A DNA stretch of 41,099 nucleotides from an uncultured Lachnospiraceae bacterium (GTDB taxonomy: Bacteria; Bacillota; Clostridia; Lachnospirales; Lachnospiraceae): the NCBI GenBank assembly GCA_910577445.1, contig CAJTMZ010000014.1, forward strand, positions 9,772 to 50,870, written 5' to 3'. The notes beneath the pieces are model-generated. The model saw only the letters and a list, made by a program, of their open reading frames with translations. It was not told where the DNA came from and made no database searches. Position numbers and translations under genes: made by a program. The number at the start of each line of letters is the position of its first letter. Within the stretch, counting starts at the first letter, position 1. Below, one piece after another: positions 32,576-39,927 of the stretch.

Positions 32576-34417
32576 TTACGAAGAAAAGAACGCTTCCGGC
32601 GCCCCGTCGCCCTCTTTAACAAAAAGGTTCTCAAACTCCTCTCTGCCGATTTTTTCTTTTTCAAGAAGCAGATTCGCGCAGCCATGGAGAACGTCGGAAT
32701 TTTCCAGAATAATCGCCTTGGCCTTTTCATAGCACTCGTCGATAATTCTTCTCACTTCCCTGTCGATTTCTCCGGCAATCAGCTCGCTGTGGCTCTTGGC
32801 GTGGGCAAGGTCCCTGCCGATAAACACCTCGTCGTCGTCGCTGCCGTAATTGATAACGCCAATATTTTCGGACATTCCATATCGGGTAACCATATCTCTG
32901 GCCGCTTTGGTGGCTTTCTTGATGTCGCTCGACGCCCCTGTGGTGATATCGCCGAAAATGATTTCCTCCGCAATCCGGCCTCCGAGGGAAACCATAATAT
33001 CCTGCAGCATGGTCCCCTTCGTGATAAACATTTCGTCGTTTTCCGGAAGAGGCATGGTATAGCCCGCCGCGCCAAGTCCGGTAGGGATAATGGACACCGT
33101 ATAAACCGGTCCCACGTCGGGCAGGACATGGAACAAAATAGCATGGCCCGCTTCATGGTAAGCCGTAATTTTCTTTTCCTTATCCGTGATAATGCGGCTC
33201 TTCTTTTCGGAACCGATTCCTACCTTAATAAATGCCTTTTTGATATCTTCCTGGATTACGTAAACCCGGTTTTCCTTTGCCGCCACTATGGACGCTTCGT
33301 TTAAAAGGTTTTCAAGGTCCGCTCCGGTAAATCCGGCGGTCGTCTGGGCAATCTGCTTTAAATCCACATCCTCGGCCAGAGGCTTGTTCCTGGCGTGAAC
33401 CTTTAAGATATCCTCTCTTCCGCCCACGTCCGGCCTGTTTACGCTGATTTTCCTGTCAAAACGTCCGGGACGCAGTATGGCGGGGTCTAAAATATCCACT
33501 CTGTTGGTTGCCGCCATTACGATGATTCCCTCATTGACGCCAAAACCGTCCATTTCAACCAGCAACTGGTTCAGGGTCTGCTCTCTCTCGTCATGGCCGC
33601 CGCCCATGCCCGTGCCACGGCGTCTGGCCACGGCGTCAATCTCGTCTATAAACACGATACAGGGCGCGTGTCTTTTTGCCTCCTCGAACAAATCCCTGAC
33701 ACGGGAAGCGCCCACGCCCACAAACATTTCCACAAAATCGGAACCGGATATGCTAAAGAACGGCACGCCCGCTTCTCCCGCGATGGCTTTTGCAAGCAGG
33801 GTTTTTCCGGTACCCGGCGCGCCCTCCAAAAGCACGCCCTTGGGGATTCTGGCTCCTACCTTCGTAAACTTGGCGGGGTCACGCAGAAATTCCACGATTT
33901 CCTCCAGCTCTTCCTTTTCCTCCTTAAGGCCCGCCACGTCCTTTAAGGTAATCTTGCCGTCCCCCACGGACAGCTTGGCCCGGCTCTTGCCGAAATTCAT
34001 CATCTTATTGCTGCCGCCGGCATTCTGGCTGTTCATCATCACAAAGAAAAAGACCATAACCACGATGGCGAGAAGCACCGGGAACACGCTGGTGAGAAAC
34101 CAGCTCTCCTCCTCCACCTTCTCGACCCCGGGGTTAATCCCGTTGGCAATCAGGAGCTGCTCGATTTCCGTCACGTCCGTCACATAAAGAGTCCTGCTCG
34201 AGCCGTTGTTCAATATGAAATCCACTTCACCGGTAGGCGTCTGCCGGCTGGGTGTAATATTGGCATAGGCAATATTATCGTTCTCCAAATCCGCAAGCAG
34301 CTCCCCTCTGGAATAATCCGCCTGCCCGTTATCCAGAAAATTGGGAATGATGAGCAGCGCCATAAGGAGCAGCACAAGTATAAAATACGCGTTATATCCT
34401 TTACTTCTTCTATTCAA
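32576..34417 (-). CDS. ftsH: ATP-dependent zinc metalloprotease FtsH
   Basis: This 613-residue membrane AAA protease has two transmembrane segments (about 8-25 and 105-127), an AAA domain with Walker A GAPGTGKT and Walker B IVFIDEID, an SRH region (ATNRVDILDPAILRPGRFDR) and the zinc motif HEAGH. It degrades membrane and regulatory proteins as a hexamer. The start is a TTG (34417) with GAGG upstream. It ends the tilS-hpt-ftsH operon. Confidence 0.97.
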   Translation of the reverse strand: MNRRSKGYNAYFILVLLLMALLIIPNFLDNGQADYSRGELLADLENDNIAYANITPSRQTPTGEVDFILNNGSSRTLYVTDVTEIEQLLIANGINPGVEKVEEESWFLTSVFPVLLAIVVMVFFFVMMNSQNAGGSNKMMNFGKSRAKLSVGDGKITLKDVAGLKEEKEELEEIVEFLRDPAKFTKVGARIPKGVLLEGAPGTGKTLLAKAIAGEAGVPFFSISGSDFVEMFVGVGASRVRDLFEEAKRHAPCIVFIDEIDAVARRRGTGMGGGHDEREQTLNQLLVEMDGFGVNEGIIVMAATNRVDILDPAILRPGRFDRKISVNRPDVGGREDILKVHARNKPLAEDVDLKQIAQTTAGFTGADLENLLNEASIVAAKENRVYVIQEDIKKAFIKVGIGSEKKSRIITDKEKKITAYHEAGHAILFHVLPDVGPVYTVSIIPTGLGAAGYTMPLPENDEMFITKGTMLQDIMVSLGGRIAEEIIFGDITTGASSDIKKATKAARDMVTRYGMSENIGVINYGSDDDEVFIGRDLAHAKSHSELIAGEIDREVRRIIDECYEKAKAIILENSDVLHGCANLLLEKEKIGREEFENLFVKEGDGAPEAFFSS

Positions 34418-34432
34418 ACCATCTACCTCTAC

Positions 34433-34954
34433 TTATAATTCTACTGTCCCGATATAGGGAAGATTTCTGTATTTCTGGTCGTAGTCAAGACCATATCCCA
34501 CTATAAATTTATCCGGAATCACAAATCCCGTGTAATCCACCGGAACTTCCACCTCTCTTCTGTCCGGCTTGTCAAGCAGCGTACAGAGCCTTAAGCTTGC
34601 CGGCTCCCTGCCTTTTAACATTTCAAGCAGATAGCTCAGTGTGTGGCCTGTGTCCACAATGTCCTCCACCACAATGACGTCCTTTCCCTTCAGGGGCGCG
34701 TCTAAATCCTTTACGATTTTCACTACGCCGCTGGATTTCGTTTCGCTGCCGTAGCTTGAAACCGACATAAAATCCAGAAAAACCGGAACGGTAATTCTTT
34801 TTGCGAGCTCGCACATAAAAAAGCTTCCGCCTTTCAGCACGCAGATTAAGTGAACCTCCCGCCCCTCATAATCCCTGCTTATCTGTTCGCCCATCTGCCT
34901 GATGCGGGCATCCACTTCCTCCTCTGAAAACAGCACGTTAATCTTTTCAGCCAT
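34433..34954 (-). CDS. hpt: hypoxanthine phosphoribosyltransferase
   Basis: This 173-residue purine-salvage enzyme makes IMP or GMP from hypoxanthine or guanine and PRPP. The PRPP-binding motif is VIVVEDIVDTGHTL, and LICVLKGGSFF and SSYGSETKSSG are family segments. AAAGGAG precedes the ATG. It sits between tilS and ftsH, as in Bacillus. Confidence 0.96.
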   Translation of the reverse strand: MAEKINVLFSEEEVDARIRQMGEQISRDYEGREVHLICVLKGGSFFMCELAKRITVPVFLDFMSVSSYGSETKSSGVVKIVKDLDAPLKGKDVIVVEDIVDTGHTLSYLLEMLKGREPASLRLCTLLDKPDRREVEVPVDYTGFVIPDKFIVGYGLDYDQKYRNLPYIGTVEL

Positions 34955-34989
34955 TAAAAGACTCCTTTCCCACCTTTAATCGTTTGTAT

Positions 34990-36375
34990 TTATTCTTCTT
35001 TATCCGCAACCGACACCTGCAAAATGTTTCTGGTGTTTTCGGTTATTTTGTAATACTCACTTATTCTAAGGCCCGGCACCCAGAGCAAATGAGCGCCGTC
35101 CGCAAGCACAAAGCGTTTATCCCGCTCTTTTTCGGGCACCTTCTCATTGACAAAGTAATCCTGCAGGGATTTTCGTCCCATTTTACTGTTAATCGTGAGA
35201 TAATCGCCTTTTTGCCTGTGCCGGAATACCACAGACGAAGTTATTTTATCATAATCAAACCATTTCGTATATGTTTTTTCTGGAATATTTTGAGATTCTT
35301 TACGCGGAAATACCGTACTTTCCACAATTCCGAGCCCCGGTATCTCCACCCTTACGCCGGCCGACAGCTCATATCGCTCCTCCGCCTCCGGCCCTTTCTT
35401 TTCCTCCCTCTTTTGTATCATTCCCCAATCGTATTCCTTATAAACCACAAGTCCGTAAGGAAGGCTTGCTTCTTTATTTCCGCTTCCCCCCAAAATCGCC
35501 GCCGCGCTCTCAACATGAACCGCCGTGATATCCTTCCGGCTCCCTGCCGCCTCCGCCACGCATTCAAGCAGAATCCGGCCCTGAAGATATTCATCCTCCC
35601 GAAAAAACGCCGGAATATTTATCCGGATGCCCCGGCCCTCTTTATCCTGCACGCACCTTTCCATGGCGGCTTTTGTCTGTCTTGTAATGTACGCCTCCGC
35701 CTCCATAAGCTGCTCTGCCGTCCGATTCATGTGGGCGGCCGCCCCGCGGCAGATTTCCTGTTCCGCGTAAGGCAGAATATGGCGCCTTATTCTGTTTCTG
35801 GTGTAAATATCCTCGCTGTTGGTGCTGTCCGTACAGAAAGAAATCTTCCTTTCCTCCAGCCAGCTTTCTATCTCCTTTCGCGACAGGCAAAGAAGCGGAC
35901 GGACAACCTGCCCGTTTACGGGACGAATCCCGCACATCCCGGAAAGCCCGGTTCCCCGGAAAAGATGGAACAGCATGGTCTCCGCCCGGTCGTTGCTGTT
36001 ATGGGCCACCGCAATCTTTCCTCTTTCCCCGCCAAGGACTTCCTCAAAAGATTGGTAACGGACGCGCCGCCCCTCTTCCTCCTCGGAAAGGCCCCTTTTT
36101 TTTGCCCCGCCTCTCACGTCCGCCTCCACCAGAAAAAAGGGAACCTTGAGCCTGCCGCACATATCCTCCACATAAGCCGCGTCCTTTGCGGCGTCGGGCC
36201 GGATGCCGTGATTGACATGGACCACTTTCAGGGAAAGCGGTATCTCCTTTCCGATTTCCCGCAATGCAAAAAGGAGGCAGACAGAATCTGCGCCCCCTGA
36301 AACTCCCGCCACTATGGTATCGCCCGGTTCAATCATGCGGTACTTTTTGACATATTTCAGAACTTTATTAATCAT
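34990..36375 (-). CDS. tilS: tRNA(Ile)-lysidine synthase TilS
   Basis: This 461-residue enzyme attaches lysine to C34 of tRNA-Ile2, so that it reads AUA. The N-terminal PP-loop motif is GVSGGADS (about 24-31), HNSNDRAETMLFHLFRGTG follows, and the C-terminal substrate domain includes VFRHRQKGDYL. The ATG at 36375 lies nine bases after a consensus -10, leaving no room for a Shine-Dalgarno site, so the message should be leaderless. No internal ATG with a ribosome site replaces it. Confidence 0.95.
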   Translation of the reverse strand: MINKVLKYVKKYRMIEPGDTIVAGVSGGADSVCLLFALREIGKEIPLSLKVVHVNHGIRPDAAKDAAYVEDMCGRLKVPFFLVEADVRGGAKKRGLSEEEEGRRVRYQSFEEVLGGERGKIAVAHNSNDRAETMLFHLFRGTGLSGMCGIRPVNGQVVRPLLCLSRKEIESWLEERKISFCTDSTNSEDIYTRNRIRRHILPYAEQEICRGAAAHMNRTAEQLMEAEAYITRQTKAAMERCVQDKEGRGIRINIPAFFREDEYLQGRILLECVAEAAGSRKDITAVHVESAAAILGGSGNKEASLPYGLVVYKEYDWGMIQKREEKKGPEAEERYELSAGVRVEIPGLGIVESTVFPRKESQNIPEKTYTKWFDYDKITSSVVFRHRQKGDYLTINSKMGRKSLQDYFVNEKVPEKERDKRFVLADGAHLLWVPGLRISEYYKITENTRNILQVSVADKEE

Positions 36376-36384
36376 AGCCCTAGC

Positions 36385-36413
36385 ATTATAGCGTAATTCG
36401 GGAAGAATGTCAA
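36385..36413 (-). promoter_or_regulatory. consensus sigma-A promoter of tilS-hpt-ftsH
   Basis: Perfect TTGACA (36408-36413) and TATAAT (36385-36390) on the minus strand are spaced by exactly 17 bp. The predicted transcript begins within a few bases of the tilS ATG. Confidence 0.88.
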
Positions 36414-36421
36414 AAAAGACG

Positions 36422-36430
36422 CGCTCTATT
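36422..36430. repeat. left copy of 9-bp direct repeat flanking the palindromic element
   Basis: CGCTCTATT, preceded by G, also occurs at 36679-36687. Together the two copies look like a target-site duplication. Confidence 0.75.
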
Positions 36431-36678
36431 CACGGAAATCAATTTTCAGATTTCGGTGAAATGAATACTGCCAAAGAGGATGTCAACCCGGAATATTTCT
36501 TAAGGAGCCCTTATAAAAACGTCGGTGCTTAGCGAGGTTACGAGCTGTTATACAGCTCGCGAGCTTAGCATCCGTTACGTTTTTATAGAGCGAAAGCGCG
36601 GCGACGAAGAAATATTCCGGGTTGACAGCCTTTCTGACTCTGCATACTCTCACCGGAATCTGAAAATTGATTTCCGTG
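36431..36678. mobile_element. 248-bp palindromic MITE-like element
   Basis: The ends are 28-bp inverted repeats with one mismatch (36431-36458 against 36651-36678). An inner perfect 21-bp inverted repeat is at 36481-36501 and 36607-36627. An 11-bp perfect pair, TATAAAAACGT/ACGTTTTTATA, is at 36512-36522 and 36577-36587. The core is CGAGCTGT-TAT-ACAGCTCG (36541-36559). The right arm carries an extra GCGAAAGCGC hairpin. No transposase is encoded, and short open frames across it are not convincing. The family is unknown to me. Confidence 0.78.
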
Positions 36679-36687
36679 CGCTCTATT
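36679..36687. repeat. right copy of 9-bp direct repeat, containing the spoIIE stop codon
   Basis: CGCTCTATT again. The TAG stop of the spoIIE-like gene lies at 36683-36685 inside this copy. Confidence 0.75.
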
Positions 36688-37888
36688 CCTCTTTCTTCCA
36701 AATCCCAATCACCAGCACCGTCATGTCGTCCCGGATTCTTCCCCTTGCCTGATGAATGCAGAAATTCAGTATCGAATTTGCCATTTCCCCCGGATTTTCC
36801 AGATTCGTGCTGCCAATCAGCTCCGAAAGCATGTCCTCCCCGATTCCCTGGGAAAGGGCGTCCAGAATCCCGTCGGAAATCATAACGATATAATCCCCGT
36901 CAATCAGGCTTCTTCCCACAATCTCCATTTCCGTTTTCTGGAAAATCCCAAGAGGCAGGTTCCCCGATGAAATCCGGTCTACCAGATGCTGCCTTTTGAT
37001 ATAGGAAGCCGCGCTCCCCACCTTTACGAACCGGCATTCCCCGCTGTAAAGGTCCATGCTGCACAAATCCAGCGTGGACATGTTGGAGGTTTCCCCGCCT
37101 GCTAAAAGCGCACTGTTAATCATCTGAATGGCGACCTCCATCTGGAATCCCGCCTCCAGAAACTTCTGCATCAGCTCCACCACCATGGTGCTGTCGCTGC
37201 ATGCCTTGTCCCCGGAGCCCATGCCGTCTGAGAGAACCGCCGTCAGGTTTCCCGTCTCCGTCTCAAAAATGGCATAGTTGTCGCCGGAAATTTTTTCCGT
37301 CTCCTTTACGGCTTTCGCGACCCCCGTAAGAACGTGGAACTTCGCCTCCTCCACATAATAAAAGGTTGTCCATGACGAGCCTATGAAAAAGGAGTTGTCC
37401 GCCGCGCTCACAAGATGCATATTTAAAAGAACCGACAGTAAATCCCCGATTTCCTCCGCCGTGAGACTGTTTTTCTTCACATTTCTCATAGTCAGGGAAA
37501 CCTCCATGCGGCCCCTTTCATTTTCAATCAGATAAAGATTTTTCAGTTGGATGTCAACCTCCCTGAGGGCATGGGAAATCTGCTTGAAGCGTCTCTCTCC
37601 CATGGGAACGCACCTTCTGGCCTCCTCCGCAAGCTGGGTCATAATCTGAGCCATTTCCTGAAGATGCTCCACCATCAAATCCTTATTTTCGTTCAGGCGC
37701 CTCTGCCATATGTAGTCCCTTCTGTCCGCCTTTACCTCCTCAGGCATACGCTCCCTTACGCTTTCGGTATCCCTGAAGCTGTCCGCCAGTTCTCTAATGG
37801 AATCCGCGTAGGTAAGCAGTTTTCTTCTTCCATATTCCGGCAGTATGCTGGTAAATTCTTCTCTTTCGCTGAATATCTGCTTCTTCAT
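36683..37888 (-). CDS. spoIIE: SpoIIE-like PP2C phosphatase without membrane domain
   Basis: This 401-residue protein matches the central and C-terminal part of SpoIIE, which dephosphorylates SpoIIAA to activate sigma-F in the forespore. Metal-binding motifs are LSDGMGSGDKA, MISDGILDAL and RDDMTVLVIG. The N-terminus starts at the central region (YGRRKLLTYADSIRELADSF). The ten-helix membrane domain of classical SpoIIE (about 800 residues) is absent. AGGAGGAGG precedes the ATG and a Spo0A-type promoter lies directly upstream, so the short form looks complete rather than cut. Position between divIC and tilS supports the name. Confidence 0.87.
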   Translation of the reverse strand: MKKQIFSEREEFTSILPEYGRRKLLTYADSIRELADSFRDTESVRERMPEEVKADRRDYIWQRRLNENKDLMVEHLQEMAQIMTQLAEEARRCVPMGERRFKQISHALREVDIQLKNLYLIENERGRMEVSLTMRNVKKNSLTAEEIGDLLSVLLNMHLVSAADNSFFIGSSWTTFYYVEEAKFHVLTGVAKAVKETEKISGDNYAIFETETGNLTAVLSDGMGSGDKACSDSTMVVELMQKFLEAGFQMEVAIQMINSALLAGGETSNMSTLDLCSMDLYSGECRFVKVGSAASYIKRQHLVDRISSGNLPLGIFQKTEMEIVGRSLIDGDYIVMISDGILDALSQGIGEDMLSELIGSTNLENPGEMANSILNFCIHQARGRIRDDMTVLVIGIWKKEE

Positions 37889-37914
37889 ATGCCCGCCTCC
37901 TCCTGCAGGGTTTC

Positions 37915-37947
37915 ATTATATACAATCCCCGCGGAATAATTTGTCGA
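37915..37947 (-). promoter_or_regulatory. Spo0A-dependent type sigma-A promoter of spoIIE
   Basis: TCGACA (37942-37947) and TATAAT (37915-37920) on the minus strand are 21 bp apart. That long spacing is known for Spo0A-activated spoIIE and spoIIG promoters in Bacillus. A 0A box overlaps the -35. Confidence 0.72.
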
Positions 37948-37951
37948 AATA
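37940..37951. promoter_or_regulatory. 0A box (Spo0A binding site) over the -35 of spoIIE
   Basis: TTTGTCGAAATA matches the 0A consensus (TTTGTCRAAnA) at every defined position. Confidence 0.75.
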
Positions 37952-37970
37952 ACGTACGAGGAAACAAAAA

Positions 37971-37982
37971 TTTTTTGACAAA
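37971..37982. promoter_or_regulatory. second 0A box upstream of spoIIE
   Basis: Read on the minus strand, TTTGTCAAAAAA fits the 0A consensus. It overlaps the U-tract of the divIC terminator, so part of the match may come from the T-run. Confidence 0.45.
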
Positions 37983-38001
37983 AAAAACGGGCCCGGCCCG
38001 T
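37972..38001 (-). terminator. terminator after divIC
   Basis: ACGGGCC/GGCCCGT (37987-38001) is followed on the minus strand by a run of T. It separates the divIC unit from spoIIE. Confidence 0.8.
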
Positions 38002-38013
38002 CTCTTTTTCTGA

Positions 38014-38319
38014 TTAATTTTCATCTTTGAAAAGTATCTCGCCCTCATATACAAGCCCGAGCCTGTCCCTTGCCACCTCTTCCTTGTATTTCATGGTCTG
38101 GGTATACTTTTCGTATTCTTCTATTTCTTTGGTACGCTCTTCCTCCGCAAGAATCTGGGCCTCAAGCTCCTGCTCCCTCTGCCTGTAGGCGTCTCTTTTG
38201 GCGGTAAGTTCCACACTGTCAACCGCTACCACTATCAGCAGCATGATTACGACAATACTGGCCAGAAACATGCCGAACCGGTTTTGTTTTTTTCTTCTGT
38301 ACGCCGCCCTTTTTGCCAT
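38014..38319 (-). CDS. divIC: DivIC/FtsB-like septum formation initiator
   Basis: This 101-residue bitopic membrane protein has a basic N-terminus, one transmembrane segment (about 16-37) and an extracellular coiled coil (about 40-80). The ending YKEEVARDRLGLVYEGEI is typical of the septum formation initiator family. ATG 38319 with GAGAGGAAGG is preferred over the longer frame. Its position between yabQ and spoIIE matches Bacillus divIC. Confidence 0.9.
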   Translation of the reverse strand: MAKRAAYRRKKQNRFGMFLASIVVIMLLIVVAVDSVELTAKRDAYRQREQELEAQILAEEERTKEIEEYEKYTQTMKYKEEVARDRLGLVYEGEILFKDEN

Positions 38320-38366
38320 AACCTTCCTCTCTTCCCTGCCGTCCGGTATGCGCTTTCTCTGCACCG

Positions 38367-38855
38367 TTAATGCTTACATAATGTAATTTTAAGTAATTTC
38401 AATTTGCCCGTCAACTTATTTTTTACGCATTTACCGACTTTCTTCCCTTTTCTTCCCGAAAATGCAAAAAAGCGGCCCGTCTTTCTTCCCAGAAACCGTA
38501 CCGGCCCAAGCAGAAACCGAAGCAGGCGGAAAATCATGCGGCACGCGCGCCCTATTACAAGGGATATCCCCTTTACCACCAAAGGGCTGACACTGGCCTT
38601 GTAGACAATCATTCCCAGCGTCGCGCCAAAAACCGCGAACCACCTTAAAATCCCGTTATTTTCCTCATACAGCATATAAAACACGCCGATGGCACAGGCA
38701 ATCCAGAAAATCATGTCCTCTAACGAAACCAGAAGCATACCGTGTTTAATCAGCCTGCGCAGTATCAAAAACCCGTCGTATGCGAAAGTGATTACCACGC
38801 CCAGCAGAAACGAATGGCACAGGAACGTTACTTCATCGACTATATTCTGTCCCAT
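38367..38855 (-). CDS. yabQ: spore cortex biosynthesis protein YabQ
   Basis: This 162-residue membrane protein has three to four hydrophobic segments in its first 100 residues (FLLGVVITFAYDGFLILRR is characteristic) and a basic C-terminal tail. YabQ is needed for spore cortex formation in Bacillus. ATG 38855 is preferred. A GTG at 38861 directly after the yabP stop codon is possible. Genes yabP and yabQ are coupled. Confidence 0.88.
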   Translation of the reverse strand: MGQNIVDEVTFLCHSFLLGVVITFAYDGFLILRRLIKHGMLLVSLEDMIFWIACAIGVFYMLYEENNGILRWFAVFGATLGMIVYKASVSPLVVKGISLVIGRACRMIFRLLRFLLGPVRFLGRKTGRFFAFSGRKGKKVGKCVKNKLTGKLKLLKITLCKH

Positions 38856-38861
38856 ATGCAC

Positions 38862-39152
38862 CTACTTAAACAATCTGGCAAGCAGGGATTCCCCTTTGCC
38901 TCCCATGTTTGACTGTTCGGAATAAGTGAAGCTGTCAACGCGTCCGTCCACGTCCACTTCCCCTTTATCCAGCATCAGTCTGTTGACGTGAAGCTCGCTT
39001 CCCTTAATCATCAGCATTCCCTGCTCCGTTTCCAGTATGATTTCGTTTTCGTCAAAGGACAGCACGTCGTTGACGCCCGTCAGATTGCATGACCTCCTGT
39101 TATTCAGTATCAGCTTGTGGGCCCGTTTATTTACACCTGTCAGTTCTTCCAT
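38862..39152 (-). CDS. yabP: sporulation protein YabP
   Basis: This 96-residue soluble protein matches the YabP/YqfC family (NRRSCNLTGVNDVLSFDENE, then LMIKGSELHVNRLMLDKGEV). It is required for spore coat or cortex assembly in Bacillus. AGGAG lies before the ATG. It directly precedes yabQ. Confidence 0.92.
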   Translation of the reverse strand: MEELTGVNKRAHKLILNNRRSCNLTGVNDVLSFDENEIILETEQGMLMIKGSELHVNRLMLDKGEVDVDGRVDSFTYSEQSNMGGKGESLLARLFK

Positions 39153-39233
39153 AGCAAATCTCCTGATACAATCTTCCTTAAAAAATTATATTAAGAGAGT
39201 TCCGTTTTTAGAAGCGGTATTTCCAACTTCCCG

Positions 39234-39473
39234 CTACAGGTATTTAAACAGCTCTTTCGCCTCTTCCTTCCTGACGGTCTCCTGTACGCTTAAAACCTCC
39301 ACCTTTACCTCTTTGTTCCCGAAAGCGATTGTGATGACGTCGCCTTCCTTCACATTGGCGGAGGCTTTCGCCGGCTTGTCATTGATAAGTACTCTTCCCG
39401 CGTCGCATGCCTCGTTCGCAACCGTTCTTCTCTTTATCAGCCGGGAAACCTTTAAATATTTATCCAGTCTCAT
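39234..39473 (-). CDS. rqcP: S4-domain ribosome quality control protein RqcP (YabO)
   Basis: This 79-residue protein is a single S4 RNA-binding domain (MRLDKYLKVSRLIKRRTVAN, then EACDAGRVLINDKPAKAS). In Bacillus RqcP works with RqcH to add alanine tails to stalled nascent chains on the 50S subunit. Its place between hup and yabP matches yabO in Bacillus. A terminator lies 48 bp upstream. Confidence 0.92.
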   Translation of the reverse strand: MRLDKYLKVSRLIKRRTVANEACDAGRVLINDKPAKASANVKEGDVITIAFGNKEVKVEVLSVQETVRKEEAKELFKYL

Positions 39474-39520
39474 AATTTTCTTCCCTTATAAGTCATAAAT
39501 GCCCTGCCGTTTCCATAAGA

Positions 39521-39550
39521 TAAAAAAGAACCTGCTTCCAGGTTCTTTTC
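39521..39550 (-). terminator. terminator after hup
   Basis: GAACCTG-CTTC-CAGGTTC (39528-39545) is followed on the minus strand by TTTTTTA. Transcription of rqcP needs either read-through or a start within about 48 bp. Confidence 0.85.
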
Positions 39551-39558
39551 CTCCGTAA

Positions 39559-39834
39559 TTATGCGTTTACCATATCCTTTAAAGCCTTGCCCGCTTTGAA
39601 CTTAGGCGCCTTGGAAGCTGCAATCTGCATTACCGCGTTTGTCTGAGGGTTTCTTCCCTCTCTTGCTGCTCTCTCGGATACTTCAAAAGTTCCAAAGCCA
39701 ACAAGCTGAACCTTTCCACCCTTTTTCAATTCTTCTGATACAACATTTGTAAAAGCTTTTAATGCTGCTTCCGCATCCTTTCTGGATAATCCAGATTCCT
39801 CTGCCATAGCCGCAACTAATTCTGTTTTGTTCAT
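39559..39834 (-). CDS. hup: HU family DNA-binding protein
   Basis: This 91-residue histone-like protein compacts and bends DNA as a dimer. MNKTELVAAMAEESGLSRKD is followed by VQLVGFGTFEVSERAAREGR and NPQTN, the HU arm region. GAGGAGG lies before the ATG. It has its own promoter and terminator. Confidence 0.97.
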   Translation of the reverse strand: MNKTELVAAMAEESGLSRKDAEAALKAFTNVVSEELKKGGKVQLVGFGTFEVSERAAREGRNPQTNAVMQIAASKAPKFKAGKALKDMVNA

Positions 39835-39898
39835 ATTGAACTCCTCCTCTTTTATATGAGTCTTCGTAGATGTCTCTTATTGAAACGCCTGTAGTATA

Positions 39899-39927
39899 TA
39901 TATATCCTCTTTAAATCTGTTTGTCAA
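39899..39927 (-). promoter_or_regulatory. sigma-A promoter of hup
   Basis: TTGACA (39922-39927) and TATATA (39899-39904) on the minus strand have a 17-bp spacer. The -35 lies inside the final codons of the upstream GH29 gene. Confidence 0.7.

Noticed and set aside
32375..33304. A 309-codon open frame on the plus strand
   Set aside because: Most of it is opposite ftsH. The first 70 residues come from the AT-rich noncoding stretch and have no ribosome site.
34984..36300. A 438-codon open frame on the plus strand
   Set aside because: It lies wholly opposite tilS, has no ribosome site and gives low-complexity shadow protein; tilS has clear motifs.
36404..36419. 0A box at the tilS promoter
   Set aside because: TGTCAAAAAA on the plus strand fits partly, but it is explained by the TTGACA -35 on the other strand and lacks the leading TT.
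36483..36752. Short open frames on both strands across the palindromic element
   Set aside because: They mirror each other because of the palindrome and lack ribosome sites; no transposase motif is present.
39153..39233. Sigma-E promoter before yabP
   Set aside because: AATATA-like bases occur, but no CATA-type -10 is found at the right distance.
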